Program-made: the position numbers and the translations under genes
The notes under the pieces: generated by a model
What the model saw: only the letters and a program-made list of their open reading frames with translations
The model's database searches: none
Told to the model about the DNA's origin: nothing
Assembly (NCBI GenBank): GCA_017621795.1
Contig: JAGASJ010000004.1
Coordinates: 78,988 to 118,733 of the forward strand
Length of the DNA stretch: 39,746 nt
Direction of reading: 5' to 3'
Origin: Oscillospiraceae bacterium
GTDB lineage: Bacteria > Bacillota > Clostridia > Oscillospirales > Oscillospiraceae
Part shown: one piece after another, positions 27,701 to 34,367 of the stretch
Layout of the letters: every line of letters begins with the position of its first letter
How positions within the stretch are numbered: position 1 is the first letter of the stretch

Positions 27701-29020
27701 TTCCTGTGCGCCCATGGTCATCTTCGTCTTGAACGCAAAGTTTTCCTTGTGCTCTGCGCTCACATCGGCGCGGATCTGACCGTCCCAGGTTGTTTCTGTG
27801 CCGGCAATGGTATTGTTCGGTATGCCGGTCAGGTCGTAAATGTCGTAAACATTGGGTGTGCCGTAGCTGCTTTCGTAGGTGGAGTCCATTTGGATGGCCG
27901 CACCGTAGTGGAAGTCTACGATCTTGGTACCCAACGCATCACCGGTCAGGTAGCCATCCGTATCATCCACCTCACAGATCAGTGCATCGCCCATCTTCAC
28001 ATACAGGTGCTTACCGATCCTGGTGCCACCGGTCAGGATGTCCAAAAGACCGATTTCCAACACATAGGTACCCTGTACGGAGGCAACACTGCCAACCACC
28101 AGGTCCTGCATATTGCGCTTAATGGCCACATAGGGTGCACCGCCGTTGTGGTTGATAAACACCGAATAGCCGGTCGGATCATAAATGTTGGCACCGTCCA
28201 GGGCGTTGATGGAAAGGCGAACTTCCTGCGCGCCCATGGTCAGCTTGGTCTTGAACACAATGTTTTCCTTGTGCTCAGCGCTCACGTTTGCGTGGATCTG
28301 ACCGTCCCAGGTTGTATCCGTACCCTGTATGGTATTGGCGGTAGAGCCGGTCAGGTCGTAAATGTCGTAAACATTGGGGGTGCCGTAGCTGTTTCCGTAG
28401 GTAGTGTCCATTTGAATGGCCGCACCGTAGTGGAAATCTACGATCTTGGTGCCCAAAGCATCGCCGGTCAGGTAGCCATTGGTATCATCCACTTCGCAGA
28501 CTACCGCACCATCCTTCTTAACATAGAGATGCTTGCCTGTTCTGACGCCGTCGGTCAGAATGTCCAGCAGGCCGATCTCCAGCTCCCAGGTGCCCTGTAC
28601 AGCGGCAACACTGCCAACTACCAGGTCCTGCATATTGCGCTTGATTGCTATGTAGGGTGCACCACTGTTGTGGTTGATAAACACCGAATAGCCGGTCGGA
28701 TCATAAATGCTGGCACCATCCAGCGCGTTGATGGAAAGGCGAATTTCCTGCGCGCCCATGGTCAGCTTGGTCTTGAACACAATGTTTTCCTTGTGCTCAG
28801 CGCTGACATCAGCTTTGATCTGGCCGTCCCAGGTCGCGTCTGTACCCAAAATGGTATTGTTCGCAGCGCCGGTCAGGTCATAAATATCGTAGACATTGGG
28901 TGTTCCCAAAGTCTGCGCCGTATCAGCACTTGCCGTTGTAACCACACCTGCCACATTGGGCAAAAGCAGTGCCAACGTCAAAACAAGTGCCAACACTTTT
29001 TTTGCTGTTGCTGTTTTCAT
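21731..29020 (-). CDS. Giant secreted multi-repeat protein with DUF4091 module
   Basis: About 2,430 residues. A signal peptide (VLALVLTLALLLP) is followed by six repeats of about 172-176 residues, starting near residues 44, 218, 392, 564, 740 and 912. Five of these open TPNVYDIYDLT; the sixth (TYDVMDLTGKESNMFYG) is closest to the units of the 1664-residue protein. Next comes a domain with MLHYGAAAQLYFVYNKDHL (near 1,194), of a kind seen in large clostridial surface proteins, then a VLDLYEISGKEAV module (near 1,362). A DUF4091 module follows (about 1,608-2,230, with HVDES near 1,911 and GDGNMFYPG), and a jelly-roll-like C-terminal domain. There is no anchor: it ends YLDDVRAYMSK. Two adjacent ATGs exist; AGGAGG lies six bases from the one at 29020 and three from the one at 29023. 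Capture plus HexNAc cleavage is inferred. Confidence 0.9.
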   Translation of the reverse strand: MKTATAKKVLALVLTLALLLPNVAGVVTTASADTAQTLGTPNVYDIYDLTGAANNTILGTDATWDGQIKADVSAEHKENIVFKTKLTMGAQEIRLSINALDGASIYDPTGYSVFINHNSGAPYIAIKRNMQDLVVGSVAAVQGTWELEIGLLDILTDGVRTGKHLYVKKDGAVVCEVDDTNGYLTGDALGTKIVDFHYGAAIQMDTTYGNSYGTPNVYDIYDLTGSTANTIQGTDTTWDGQIHANVSAEHKENIVFKTKLTMGAQEVRLSINALDGANIYDPTGYSVFINHNGGAPYVAIKRNMQDLVVGSVASVQGTYVLEIGLLDILTGGTRIGKHLYVKMGDALICEVDDTDGYLTGDALGTKIVDFHYGAAIQMDSTYESSYGTPNVYDIYDLTGIPNNTIAGTETTWDGQIRADVSAEHKENFAFKTKMTMGAQEVRLSLTAKDGDSHYDPAGYAVYLYGASNEIDIRRNNTSLKKVNVAGLAGTYVFEVGIVDILFNGQRTGKHLYVKMNDEVVCAYDDASGYLTGDALGTKIIDFHYGAAIQMDTTYETGYGTPNVYDIYDLTDAFGVNISAWTSAKIGSIAAENKEQAAIKFNMNITNARHRYRFSVGAAEGVDCTDPHGYGLEIAVSFDGSNHVKFTRGSGSQIAIFNDASGVIGEHDFEFGYRNITMGDKVAGKQVYLSVDGTVLYTYNDASDYLTGDTLGTMVALHHTDDPTVQLKSTYESSYGTPNVYDIYDLTGAANNTITGTDVNWDGQIHKSVSAEHKENIVFKTKLTMGAQEVRLSINALDGSSVYDPSGYAVYLYGASNEIDIRRNNTSLKKVSVAGVAGTYVFEVGILDILLNGNRIGKHLYVKMDDTVVCEYDDVEGYLTGDALGTKIIDFHYGAAIQMDTLYPVDVQEQKTYDVMDLTGKESNMFYGATGSAIGGYDEWVGMTVGNVAAADKENVNFKALVTVIAGKEVRFSMGALDSANAVDYAGYALSIGDGQFAFLRNGQNIFNGTGDLTGTYVLEFGFQDVIMNDQVLGKRITVKRDGQVLGTYDDQSDCLTGDALGTKIALFTYSDGVKADTTIPSVVNSYNLTLGGRTVMNLRLDPIAIANPNATVTISVAGAETVCSLQDLPADAYGYRIISVPLAAAQMNDEVAITVEMADGETVTKTYSVAGYSRYILDGEGYSAEQKATVAAMLHYGAAAQLYFVYNKDHLANEGYTDEVTNVIGSTATPVASGSVEGVRYYGTSLLLQDDISLRHYLNISGDMSSYSFSFNGKAVTPVSVSGISGANCYVQLDDILPNELDNKCTLTVSKGDAAWTLDYSPMSYIQRMSTKDDTKNLVQQLYDYHLATKTLASSKVADQAIVLDLYEISGKEAVTIPAGVPYQLGILVGKDDSFVKKELTNNVAIRFKYTGGEGMRLLFGAASPEISSTAGALFMSVPDNNSFGIANIEDNGSWCQDAAGNDLFSWQPCLGRDQVSYIEIGCVKRYTDGVYTHDRYYVRAAATVADLDAMAQSGTFSVYYDTTMRDNNGHLVIVRSRMDNGGDSLETTWTNAQIQAYNARVNEIAQSTTSGSYDALENKYPEVETAINTASNAATATKPSTTQATGGDELILWAESSTSKIVQDDDGKAASAAAQKNTLSIQMAKNEYEGAQLMLFGKRNVSYEVFVTDLVNGANTISADRIRLYQLKYLTVDDKADSDNTYDTPSAYAGEKLPDGMLPFAKAVEYGENSIIAGNNQAIFVDVSTKSTDAAGTYTGTIVVKTASHTYTLPISVVVENVVMPEASALGTYAPYLGRDSFTSGELNGSDEMAALYAKILADFNMSSIIPASDGVMNIEKFLVELRRSYDDVTNYLLPVDNTDSYYTVDGTNTLVYCNYTLMKEYVIALADMSIADGVNYLDKAFFYPSDHVDESITEDQFNLAKATYQAFCQMLDDADAQLTAKYAGTSMYTSAIANSVKNVRFLLTVPVDDSTGKALDVGTLLTEFLATADRKNVVLCTTNSVLTREGYGEDVASAMNGAYADELWTYLSLKPYYPHSNYAFDTPVVGLRTLGWICYQENVDTLMTWKSVNYLYGTDGLSLDRWTTSSAGTNTITPGDGNMFYPGAKYGIDGPCPSLRAIAWRDGVDDYNLMTVVAENGGSASSLTSLYSLITKNYTESIKASSETGSWWGSLISKNVIATVPIDDNAKFTVVRNALLQMAASDASAHAAIISNAQTAVNGVVTATGTVNALETPASESTASISGNIYKDGYYQLADFESYTETIQNKFSGNGQMALSTLAQNGNYSLKVAVQPGQEGQAVWIPTTSKYFSATTNFSGATKITFKVYNAQSADSTVRFYLNTYNRSGDVYNAGTYNKGSNDVWHDDHPSNTSFRFTLEPGWNEITVNASDFAAGALSYVGAFVIVFDSGVGYDAQQVFYLDDVRAYMSK
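25770..28894 (-). repeat. Six tandem ~520-bp coding repeats in the giant gene
   Basis: Unit starts (YDI-type codons) fall at 28894, 28372, 27850, 27334, 26806 and 26290, giving periods of 522, 522, 516, 528 and 516 bp. All are multiples of three, so the frame is kept. Units 1 and 2 are very similar, 3 and 5 share an internal variant (GASNEIDIRRNNTSLKK), and 4 and 6 are diverged. The pattern suggests duplication with shuffling. Confidence 0.85.
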
Positions 29021-29242
29021 CATAATCCTCCTTTGGTTTACATTCTATCAACGAATAACCCCTTCGTTAATATACCGTTTTATGCTCTGCCTGAAAATGG
29101 ATCGCCCGTTTTGGCTGTGGAATTTTCTGCAAAAAAACGCAAAAAACCGAACATTTTACGTCTTCTTTTTTTCCGTAGCGCACAGCGGGCAGAGTATACA
29201 TTGCCGAGCATATATATATTAACACTTTTGGCGGTAGATTTC

Positions 29243-29275
29243 TTATTATTTTTCGTACTATCTTTATTATTTTTC
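29243..29275. promoter_or_regulatory. Direct repeat, candidate AraC-family operator
   Basis: TTATTATTTTTC occurs twice, at 29243-29254 and 29264-29275. The period of exactly 21 bp is two helical turns, the spacing AraC-type proteins use for their paired half-sites. It lies just upstream of the weak -35 of the giant gene. Confidence 0.45.
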
Positions 29276-29431
29276 ACACATTCTTTTTTTCGTCAAAAAC
29301 AGCACTTCCACCAATGATTTATGTGCTTTTAACCATTTTTTGTAGAATTTGGCAATTTATTTTACCTGTCTTATTTGTTTTCTGTCTTTTTCCATTTTTT
29401 GAAGGAACGGAAAATTCGTGATTTTTAGCAC

Positions 29432-29460
29432 TTGACGGATCCCTTCTTTCGTTGTAAATT
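29432..29460 (+). promoter_or_regulatory. Promoter of the AraC-family regulator
   Basis: TTGACG (29432-29437), a 17-bp spacer and TAAATT (29455-29460), 26 bp before the ATG. Confidence 0.5.
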
Positions 29461-29485
29461 CTATACTGAAAGGAGCGCTGATTAT

Positions 29486-30388
29486 ATGTCTTCGAAAAAC
29501 ACCTTCCTCATCCCGGCAATGCTTGAGCAGATCGGTACCACGATTCAGTATAATCCAACCGCCTCCTGGAACGATGCTGATGTTTGCTTCAATATCACCA
29601 ACTATCCCTACCCCACTTTGCACACCCACGATTACTATGAGATCGCTGTTGTTTTCAGCGGCTCCATCGTACATAACATTAACGGCGAATCCTATGTGAT
29701 GCATCGGGGCGACTGCTGTTTGATCCGTCCCGAGGATTCCCATTTTTTTGAAGATGAGCCAAGTCCTTCCCGCCGTAATTGCCTGAATGCCAATTTTATG
29801 TGCCGTCGGGATTTTATGGAAAATGCGCTGTCCACCTTTGGCCCAAACTGCCTTTCTATGATCCACTCTATTGCGGGATCGCTGAGCTTCAAGGCCTCCA
29901 ACACTGTGGTATCCAAAATTGAAAAAACCTGCCTGTATATCCAATCCCCGGGTGAACGCCCCACCGAAAGCAACCTGATGATCTGCAAATCCGTGATCAT
30001 GGAGCTGCTGGGCGCTTGTGTACTGCATCAATGCACGCAGCTGCACAACGATTTCCCGGAATGGCTGGATGATCTGGTCATTTCCCTGCAAAATCCCGAG
30101 AATTTCGGTATGAATATCCCTCAGATCATTGAAGGCATCTCCTACAGCTACTCCTACATTCAAAAGCAATTCCGTCGTTATATGGGCACCACCATTGTGG
30201 CCTACTGGAGCGGCATCAAGCTCTCCTATGCCAGGGAGCTTTTAGTCAATTCGGAGCTGAGTATTTTGGAAATTTCCACCCGATTGGGCTTTGAAACCGT
30301 CTCGCACCTGAATTTCCTGTTTAAAAGGCACTATGGCATCTCCCCTTCTGCCTACCGCAAGCAAAAAACGACCCTTGCCACAAAATAA
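29486..30388 (+). CDS. AraC-family transcriptional regulator
   Basis: 300 residues from the ATG at 29486, which AAAGGAG precedes. The longer frame back to 29432 would begin inside the promoter. The N-terminal half is cupin-like, with HTHDYYEIAVVFSG (from about residue 46) and HRGDCCLIRPEDSHFF, the usual ligand-binding barrel of sugar-responsive members. The C-terminal third holds the two helix-turn-helix units: SYSYIQKQFRRYMGTT, then SILEISTRLGFETVSHLNFL and FKRHYGISPSAYRK, the hallmark AraC end. It is divergent from the giant gene and probably activates it. Control of the 1-18710 operon, which also has a weak -35, is possible. The inducer is unknown. Confidence 0.92.
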   Translation: MSSKNTFLIPAMLEQIGTTIQYNPTASWNDADVCFNITNYPYPTLHTHDYYEIAVVFSGSIVHNINGESYVMHRGDCCLIRPEDSHFFEDEPSPSRRNCLNANFMCRRDFMENALSTFGPNCLSMIHSIAGSLSFKASNTVVSKIEKTCLYIQSPGERPTESNLMICKSVIMELLGACVLHQCTQLHNDFPEWLDDLVISLQNPENFGMNIPQIIEGISYSYSYIQKQFRRYMGTTIVAYWSGIKLSYARELLVNSELSILEISTRLGFETVSHLNFLFKRHYGISPSAYRKQKTTLATK

Positions 30389-30433
30389 AACACATCCACC
30401 GGCGTAGAAATTCGCCGGTGGATGTGTTTTTAT
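30387..30433. terminator. Bidirectional terminator between converging genes
   Basis: An 18-bp perfect stem (AAAACACATCCACCGGCG and its complement) with an 8-base loop. T runs flank it in both directions. It begins at the AraC-family stop and overlaps the EamA stop codon, so one hairpin ends both transcripts. Confidence 0.9.
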
Positions 30434-31317
30434 ATTTTTCTCTTTCGGGGTGCTGTATTGATCTCATTCAGCAGGGTAAAGCCCAATATAAGCAGTCCAC
30501 CCAGCAGCTGCAGCAGCGACAGCTTTTCGCCCAAGATCAGCACCGATACCAGCACCGCCATCAGCGGATCAATATAGCTTAAGATGGCTGCCTCCTGCCC
30601 GGATAGTTCCTTCAGGGATGAAAAATACAGACAGTAGGTCACTCCCGTATGCACCAGGCCCACAACCAGCAGGCATATCCAGCCGGTTGCATCCAACGCA
30701 GAGAGCGTCACGCCGCTTGTTGCGCCCACATACGGCATCAGCACCAGCATTGCCGCCAAAAACTGGAGAAATGTGCGGTGTATCCCCTCTACCTTTTTAA
30801 TAAATTTATTCAGCAGGATCACTGTGGCGTACAGGCACGCCGCCCCAAGGCCAAAGGCAATACCCAGCAGGTGGTTGCTTCCGGCAGACATATCCCCGAC
30901 TCCGGTAATGAGCACAATGCCCAAGGTGGACATTGCAAAACAGGCCCAACGCTTTGCGGTCATTCTCTCCTTAAACAAAATGGGGCAGGCCACCGTCACG
31001 ATCACAGGCGCAAAATAATAGCTCAGAGTGGCTACAGACACCGTTGTATACTTGTATGCCTGAAATAGCAAGATCCAATTAAAGCCCATCGCCACGCCGG
31101 AGATCAACAGCAGCGGGATCTCTTTTTTGATCGCGCGAAAAGGAATCTTCTGCCCTGTGGCCAGAAAATACGCCAAAAGCATAAAGACCGCCAGTACAGC
31201 TCTGTATAACGCCAGTTCTCCGGACGACACGGGGATATTGCGGACAAATAAGCCCAGTGTTCCAAACACCGCCATAGATATTATCAGCATCAGCTTTGGA
31301 CTGATTGCTCGTTTCAA
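30430..31317 (-). CDS. EamA/DMT-family permease
   Basis: About 295 residues with ten predicted membrane helices in two EamA halves. The first runs from SPKLMLIISMAVFGTLGLFV and ends in the NWILLFQAYKYTTVSVATLS segment. The second contains GLVHTGVTYCLYFSSLKELS and ILSYIDPLMAVLVSVLILGE. The open frame continues upstream into the preceding gene. The TTG at 31317, with AAGGGG about nine bases before it, gives an N-terminus of usual family length, so I use it. The family exports or takes up small metabolites, and the substrate cannot be inferred. It lies 29 bp behind the GH106-like gene, so it is probably co-transcribed and may move a product of that hydrolase. Confidence 0.87.
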   Translation of the reverse strand: MKRAISPKLMLIISMAVFGTLGLFVRNIPVSSGELALYRAVLAVFMLLAYFLATGQKIPFRAIKKEIPLLLISGVAMGFNWILLFQAYKYTTVSVATLSYYFAPVIVTVACPILFKERMTAKRWACFAMSTLGIVLITGVGDMSAGSNHLLGIAFGLGAACLYATVILLNKFIKKVEGIHRTFLQFLAAMLVLMPYVGATSGVTLSALDATGWICLLVVGLVHTGVTYCLYFSSLKELSGQEAAILSYIDPLMAVLVSVLILGEKLSLLQLLGGLLILGFTLLNEINTAPRKRKI

Positions 31318-31346
31318 GGTCCTATCCCCTTCCGTCAGGTTGTTTT

Positions 31347-34049
31347 TTAGCCCAGCCCAAACTCCACAAAGCAGTATCGGTCGCTCCAATCCTGCTCGGG
31401 CGCACTGTTCCAAACGCAGGGCTCTTTGAAGAAATTACGGGGTCCCACCGCATAGCTCTCGCCCTGTGCCAAATGATGGGGGCCCAGCAGATTGCGCAAA
31501 TTGTTGATCAGGGTATACCGCACAGGAACACACCCGCGTTTTTCAATATGCTTCAGGTTCAGGCGGTCATCGGTGAGCAGTGTATACTCCTTGCCCTCGA
31601 TCTCTACCTTCACAACAGATACGCCCTTGCGGTCCAGACAGAGTACCGGGTTTTCACCCTGCAGCTGCAATCTGCCCTCCAAGGTCAACGTGCCGCAGAA
31701 GAAGGGATAGCCCTGCTGCTCCAAATTGCCGGGCTGTACCGTCTTTTTCGGTGCGCAGAGCACAAATGCCCCTTCATACCCTACCGCGTCCCGTTCCAGT
31801 TTCGTAAAGGAGCCTTCCGTGCCCACACTGAAATCGCCCAGCAAATAGAGCGCCTCGATCTCCATATCGTAGGCCAGCTTATTCAGCTCGCTTTCAAAGA
31901 TCATGGCGTTTCTTCTGTTTTGATAAAATTGCTCCGACTGGCTAAAGCGGCATTCCAAAGAGATCACATTTTCTCCTGTTTTTAAATAGCCGCTGATGTC
32001 CAGCTTCGGGAATGTATAATCCAGGAATGTGCCCACCTGCTTCAATTCCGGTGTTACGCCATTGATGCAAATACGGAATTTTTCCGGTGTTTCGCAGACA
32101 AGATACATCTTTTCAGGCACATATTCTGCCCAAATCTTATACTCCTGACGGATCTGCACAGGTTTTTCCAGCGCATTGGCGCGCTCCGCAATATTCAGCA
32201 CATAGCCGTTTTGCTCCTGCAGTACACCGTCAAAATAATAGTCGCAGCGGTCCAGGGTCAGGCAGTTTTCGCTGCCGCCTGCCACCTTCAGCGGCCCTTC
32301 GGGATATACGAATGTTTCCGGCTGTTCTGCGGGGACTTCCTGCTGTGCAGAGCCGTCTTCGATCACCACCAGGCTGCCCCAGGGCTCAAACTCGTGTGCG
32401 CCGGAAAACGGCACGACTGCACCGGTGTAAATATCCATCTTTTTACCGGAGACGAAAATGTTGGCTTTTTTCCGCTGGGGAGAGGTGTTTACAAAATAAT
32501 GGACGTTGCAATCTTCCATACACCGCTTGGTATATGTGATCTCCGGATGATCGGTCACCGGATTATCGGGAAGCTCCTCGGCTGTGACCATACGGCCACC
32601 GCCTGCAGTAAACTGATCCAGCAAATTCTTTGTGGAGTCCAAAAGCATCTCACAGCCCGGGTCGATCACATACTCGTAGCTGCACTGCCCGATGATCAGT
32701 TTTCCGTTTTCCACTCTGCCGTAACGCTCCATCATAATTTCATCGCCAAAGTGGTAGCTGATATGCTTTGCCTCCAAAAGGTTCATCACTTCATACAGAC
32801 CGGCGTTCACTTCCCATATTTCCTTGGAGGGATTGCCGTCAAAAAGTGTCCACACCGTTGTTTGGGGGTGCAGCACCAAAACGTTTACCGGGTTGACACC
32901 CTCTCGCAGGATCATCCCCACCCGGGAAACAGCGTCCAAAAAGCGGTGATACTCCTGCCACCAGGGCTGCTGAAGATACATAGCAGGGGGATAATCCCGC
33001 TTGCGGATCCCCCGCATGGAGTATCCCTGCAGGTGTTGGCAAAGCAGGTTGACACCGCGCACCATCTGCCACTCATATATGCCCTTGAGCTCTGCAAGGC
33101 TTACATTGTGACCGCACAGGGCAAAGGTCTCAGAAAGCACTTCCTTTTTGCCCATCTGCTGTGCCGCCGAGCAAAGCTGCATAATGGTGGTGGTGTTCCA
33201 AATATCTCTGCCCAGCCAGTCCATTCCCGGAATATGGAAATATTCGTAATTGGGCATACAGGCGCCGTGGCTGGTAAGCTGATTTTCCAAATGATCTTCA
33301 TTGGTCAGGTGCCCTGTCAGCTTTAAGCCCCGCTCGTCACACCACTGGTAGATCTGCTTCATATATGCCTCAGTGAACAGCTCTGTTACCATCTTCCAGA
33401 ACTTTACTCTGGTATTCCGGTAATCCCCCACCGGCAGAAACAGCTGGTCCAGACATTCCAGGATGTTTTCGCCGTACCGCTTCTGATAGGCTTCTTCAAA
33501 CACAAAACTCCAGGGAATGCCGTTGCGGGAGATCTGCGGCTCATCGGTAAAAAAGCCTTCGATCCGATTGCCGTACTTCTCATAATAAGGCTGATAAGCC
33601 ACCTCTATGAATTTGGCAATGACCTTTTTGTCTAAGGTATCTACATAAAAGGGGTTAATGTCATAGTAAAACCAGTGGCCGTTACATTGGCAGATCCCGG
33701 TCTCCGGATGGGTCTGTGTGTCCTCCATACGCAGATATTTCTGCTGATATTCCACGCCCAAGCCGTTCACAACGCCGTTACCGAAGCCGCTGGGCCATCC
33801 GTTTTCATCGTATGCCCACGGACGCATCCCGGCTTTCTCCGCCGCCTCCACGGAGGCAGTCACATTATCAAACCATTCCTGCCCCATATACTCTGTTTGC
33901 AGGCCGCCTCGGGCGTGCATAAAAAAGCCGCCCATGCCCACCTCATCCATTCGTTGAATTTGATCACGGGTCTGTTCTGTTTCCAGCTTTTCATTCCAGC
34001 TCCAAAAAGGGATGGGGCGGTATTTCTTGGGCACATTGGTAAAGTCCAT
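31347..34049 (-). CDS. GH106-like glycoside hydrolase
   Basis: About 900 residues. Motifs at the N-terminus are PIPFWSWNEKLE (12-23), GMGGFFMHARGGL (38-50) and AYDENGWPSGFG (79-90), then GFFTDEPQISRNG and LTGHLTNEDHLENQ. This pattern belongs to the large GH106-related barrel family, whose founder members are alpha-L-rhamnosidases. The C-terminal part is beta-rich, with a lectin-like GYLKTGENVISLECRF segment. Related proteins are only partly characterised, so rhamnose specificity is inferred. No signal peptide is seen, so it is cytoplasmic. The frame extends to 34211, but the ATG at 34049 has GGAGG seven bases away. With GH78 it would be a second candidate rhamnosidase in the window. Confidence 0.78.
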   Translation of the reverse strand: MDFTNVPKKYRPIPFWSWNEKLETEQTRDQIQRMDEVGMGGFFMHARGGLQTEYMGQEWFDNVTASVEAAEKAGMRPWAYDENGWPSGFGNGVVNGLGVEYQQKYLRMEDTQTHPETGICQCNGHWFYYDINPFYVDTLDKKVIAKFIEVAYQPYYEKYGNRIEGFFTDEPQISRNGIPWSFVFEEAYQKRYGENILECLDQLFLPVGDYRNTRVKFWKMVTELFTEAYMKQIYQWCDERGLKLTGHLTNEDHLENQLTSHGACMPNYEYFHIPGMDWLGRDIWNTTTIMQLCSAAQQMGKKEVLSETFALCGHNVSLAELKGIYEWQMVRGVNLLCQHLQGYSMRGIRKRDYPPAMYLQQPWWQEYHRFLDAVSRVGMILREGVNPVNVLVLHPQTTVWTLFDGNPSKEIWEVNAGLYEVMNLLEAKHISYHFGDEIMMERYGRVENGKLIIGQCSYEYVIDPGCEMLLDSTKNLLDQFTAGGGRMVTAEELPDNPVTDHPEITYTKRCMEDCNVHYFVNTSPQRKKANIFVSGKKMDIYTGAVVPFSGAHEFEPWGSLVVIEDGSAQQEVPAEQPETFVYPEGPLKVAGGSENCLTLDRCDYYFDGVLQEQNGYVLNIAERANALEKPVQIRQEYKIWAEYVPEKMYLVCETPEKFRICINGVTPELKQVGTFLDYTFPKLDISGYLKTGENVISLECRFSQSEQFYQNRRNAMIFESELNKLAYDMEIEALYLLGDFSVGTEGSFTKLERDAVGYEGAFVLCAPKKTVQPGNLEQQGYPFFCGTLTLEGRLQLQGENPVLCLDRKGVSVVKVEIEGKEYTLLTDDRLNLKHIEKRGCVPVRYTLINNLRNLLGPHHLAQGESYAVGPRNFFKEPCVWNSAPEQDWSDRYCFVEFGLG

Positions 34050-34367
34050 AACGCATCCTCCTTCTGATACACGGTCATTTCGGCCCGATCTTGTGATCCA
34101 CCGATCGTACCGGTAGTTTCTATTTTGTGATAAAATATCTCTTACAAAAATTGTCTCTGATCGTTTTTTCATTCTAACATACCATACTGCATTTTTCCAG
34201 TTTAAAATCACTATAAATTTGCTTTTTTTCGCTTTAGGTCTTTTATATTTTTCGCAGCTGTGTTAAGATATAAAAAGCATTGAATACATCGGTGTATTTT
34301 CAAAATCAAAACCGAAGCAAACGGCATAAAGCCGTATACTTTACTATTTAAAAAACGGAGGTTTACA
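34050..34367. promoter_or_regulatory. Divergent intergenic region, GH106-like / ROK kinase
   Basis: 318 bp without a gene. For the minus strand, TGGAAA (34194-34199), a 17-bp spacer and TAGAAT (34171-34176) form a fair promoter with a leader of about 115 bases. For the plus strand only a -10-like TATACT (34335-34340) is seen, with no good -35. A near-palindrome lies between them at 34280-34303. Confidence 0.4.
34280..34303. promoter_or_regulatory. Near-palindrome, possible operator
   Basis: TTGAATACA and TGTATTTTCAA face each other across TCGG, with a two-base insertion in one arm. It sits about 30 bp upstream of the TATACT of the kinase gene, between two divergent sugar genes. The binding protein is unknown. 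Confidence 0.3.

Larger units (their letters stand above)
29024..29485. promoter_or_regulatory. Divergent intergenic region, giant gene / AraC-family gene
   Basis: 462 bp, very AT-rich, no gene seen. The giant gene side has a TATACT -10 on the minus strand at 29193-29198 with a poor -35 (TAATAT). Upstream of it lies the direct repeat at 29243-29275. The regulator side has its own promoter at 29432-29460. Pyrimidine-rich runs fill the middle. No hairpin or riboswitch is recognisable. Confidence 0.5.

Noticed and set aside
21731..29020. CRISPR array or non-coding satellite suggested by ~520-bp periodicity
   Set aside because: All periods are multiples of three and the units encode a continuous protein; unit size is far above any CRISPR repeat.
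26012..29317. An 1,101-codon open frame on the plus strand opposite the giant gene
   Set aside because: It lies antisense to a protein with signal peptide, repeats and DUF4091 module. Its openness follows from the codon use of the repeats, it has no ribosome site or recognisable domain, and it runs on into non-coding AT-rich DNA.
29357..30169. A 270-codon open frame on the minus strand
   Set aside because: Antisense to the AraC-family gene, whose cupin and helix-turn-helix motifs are clear.
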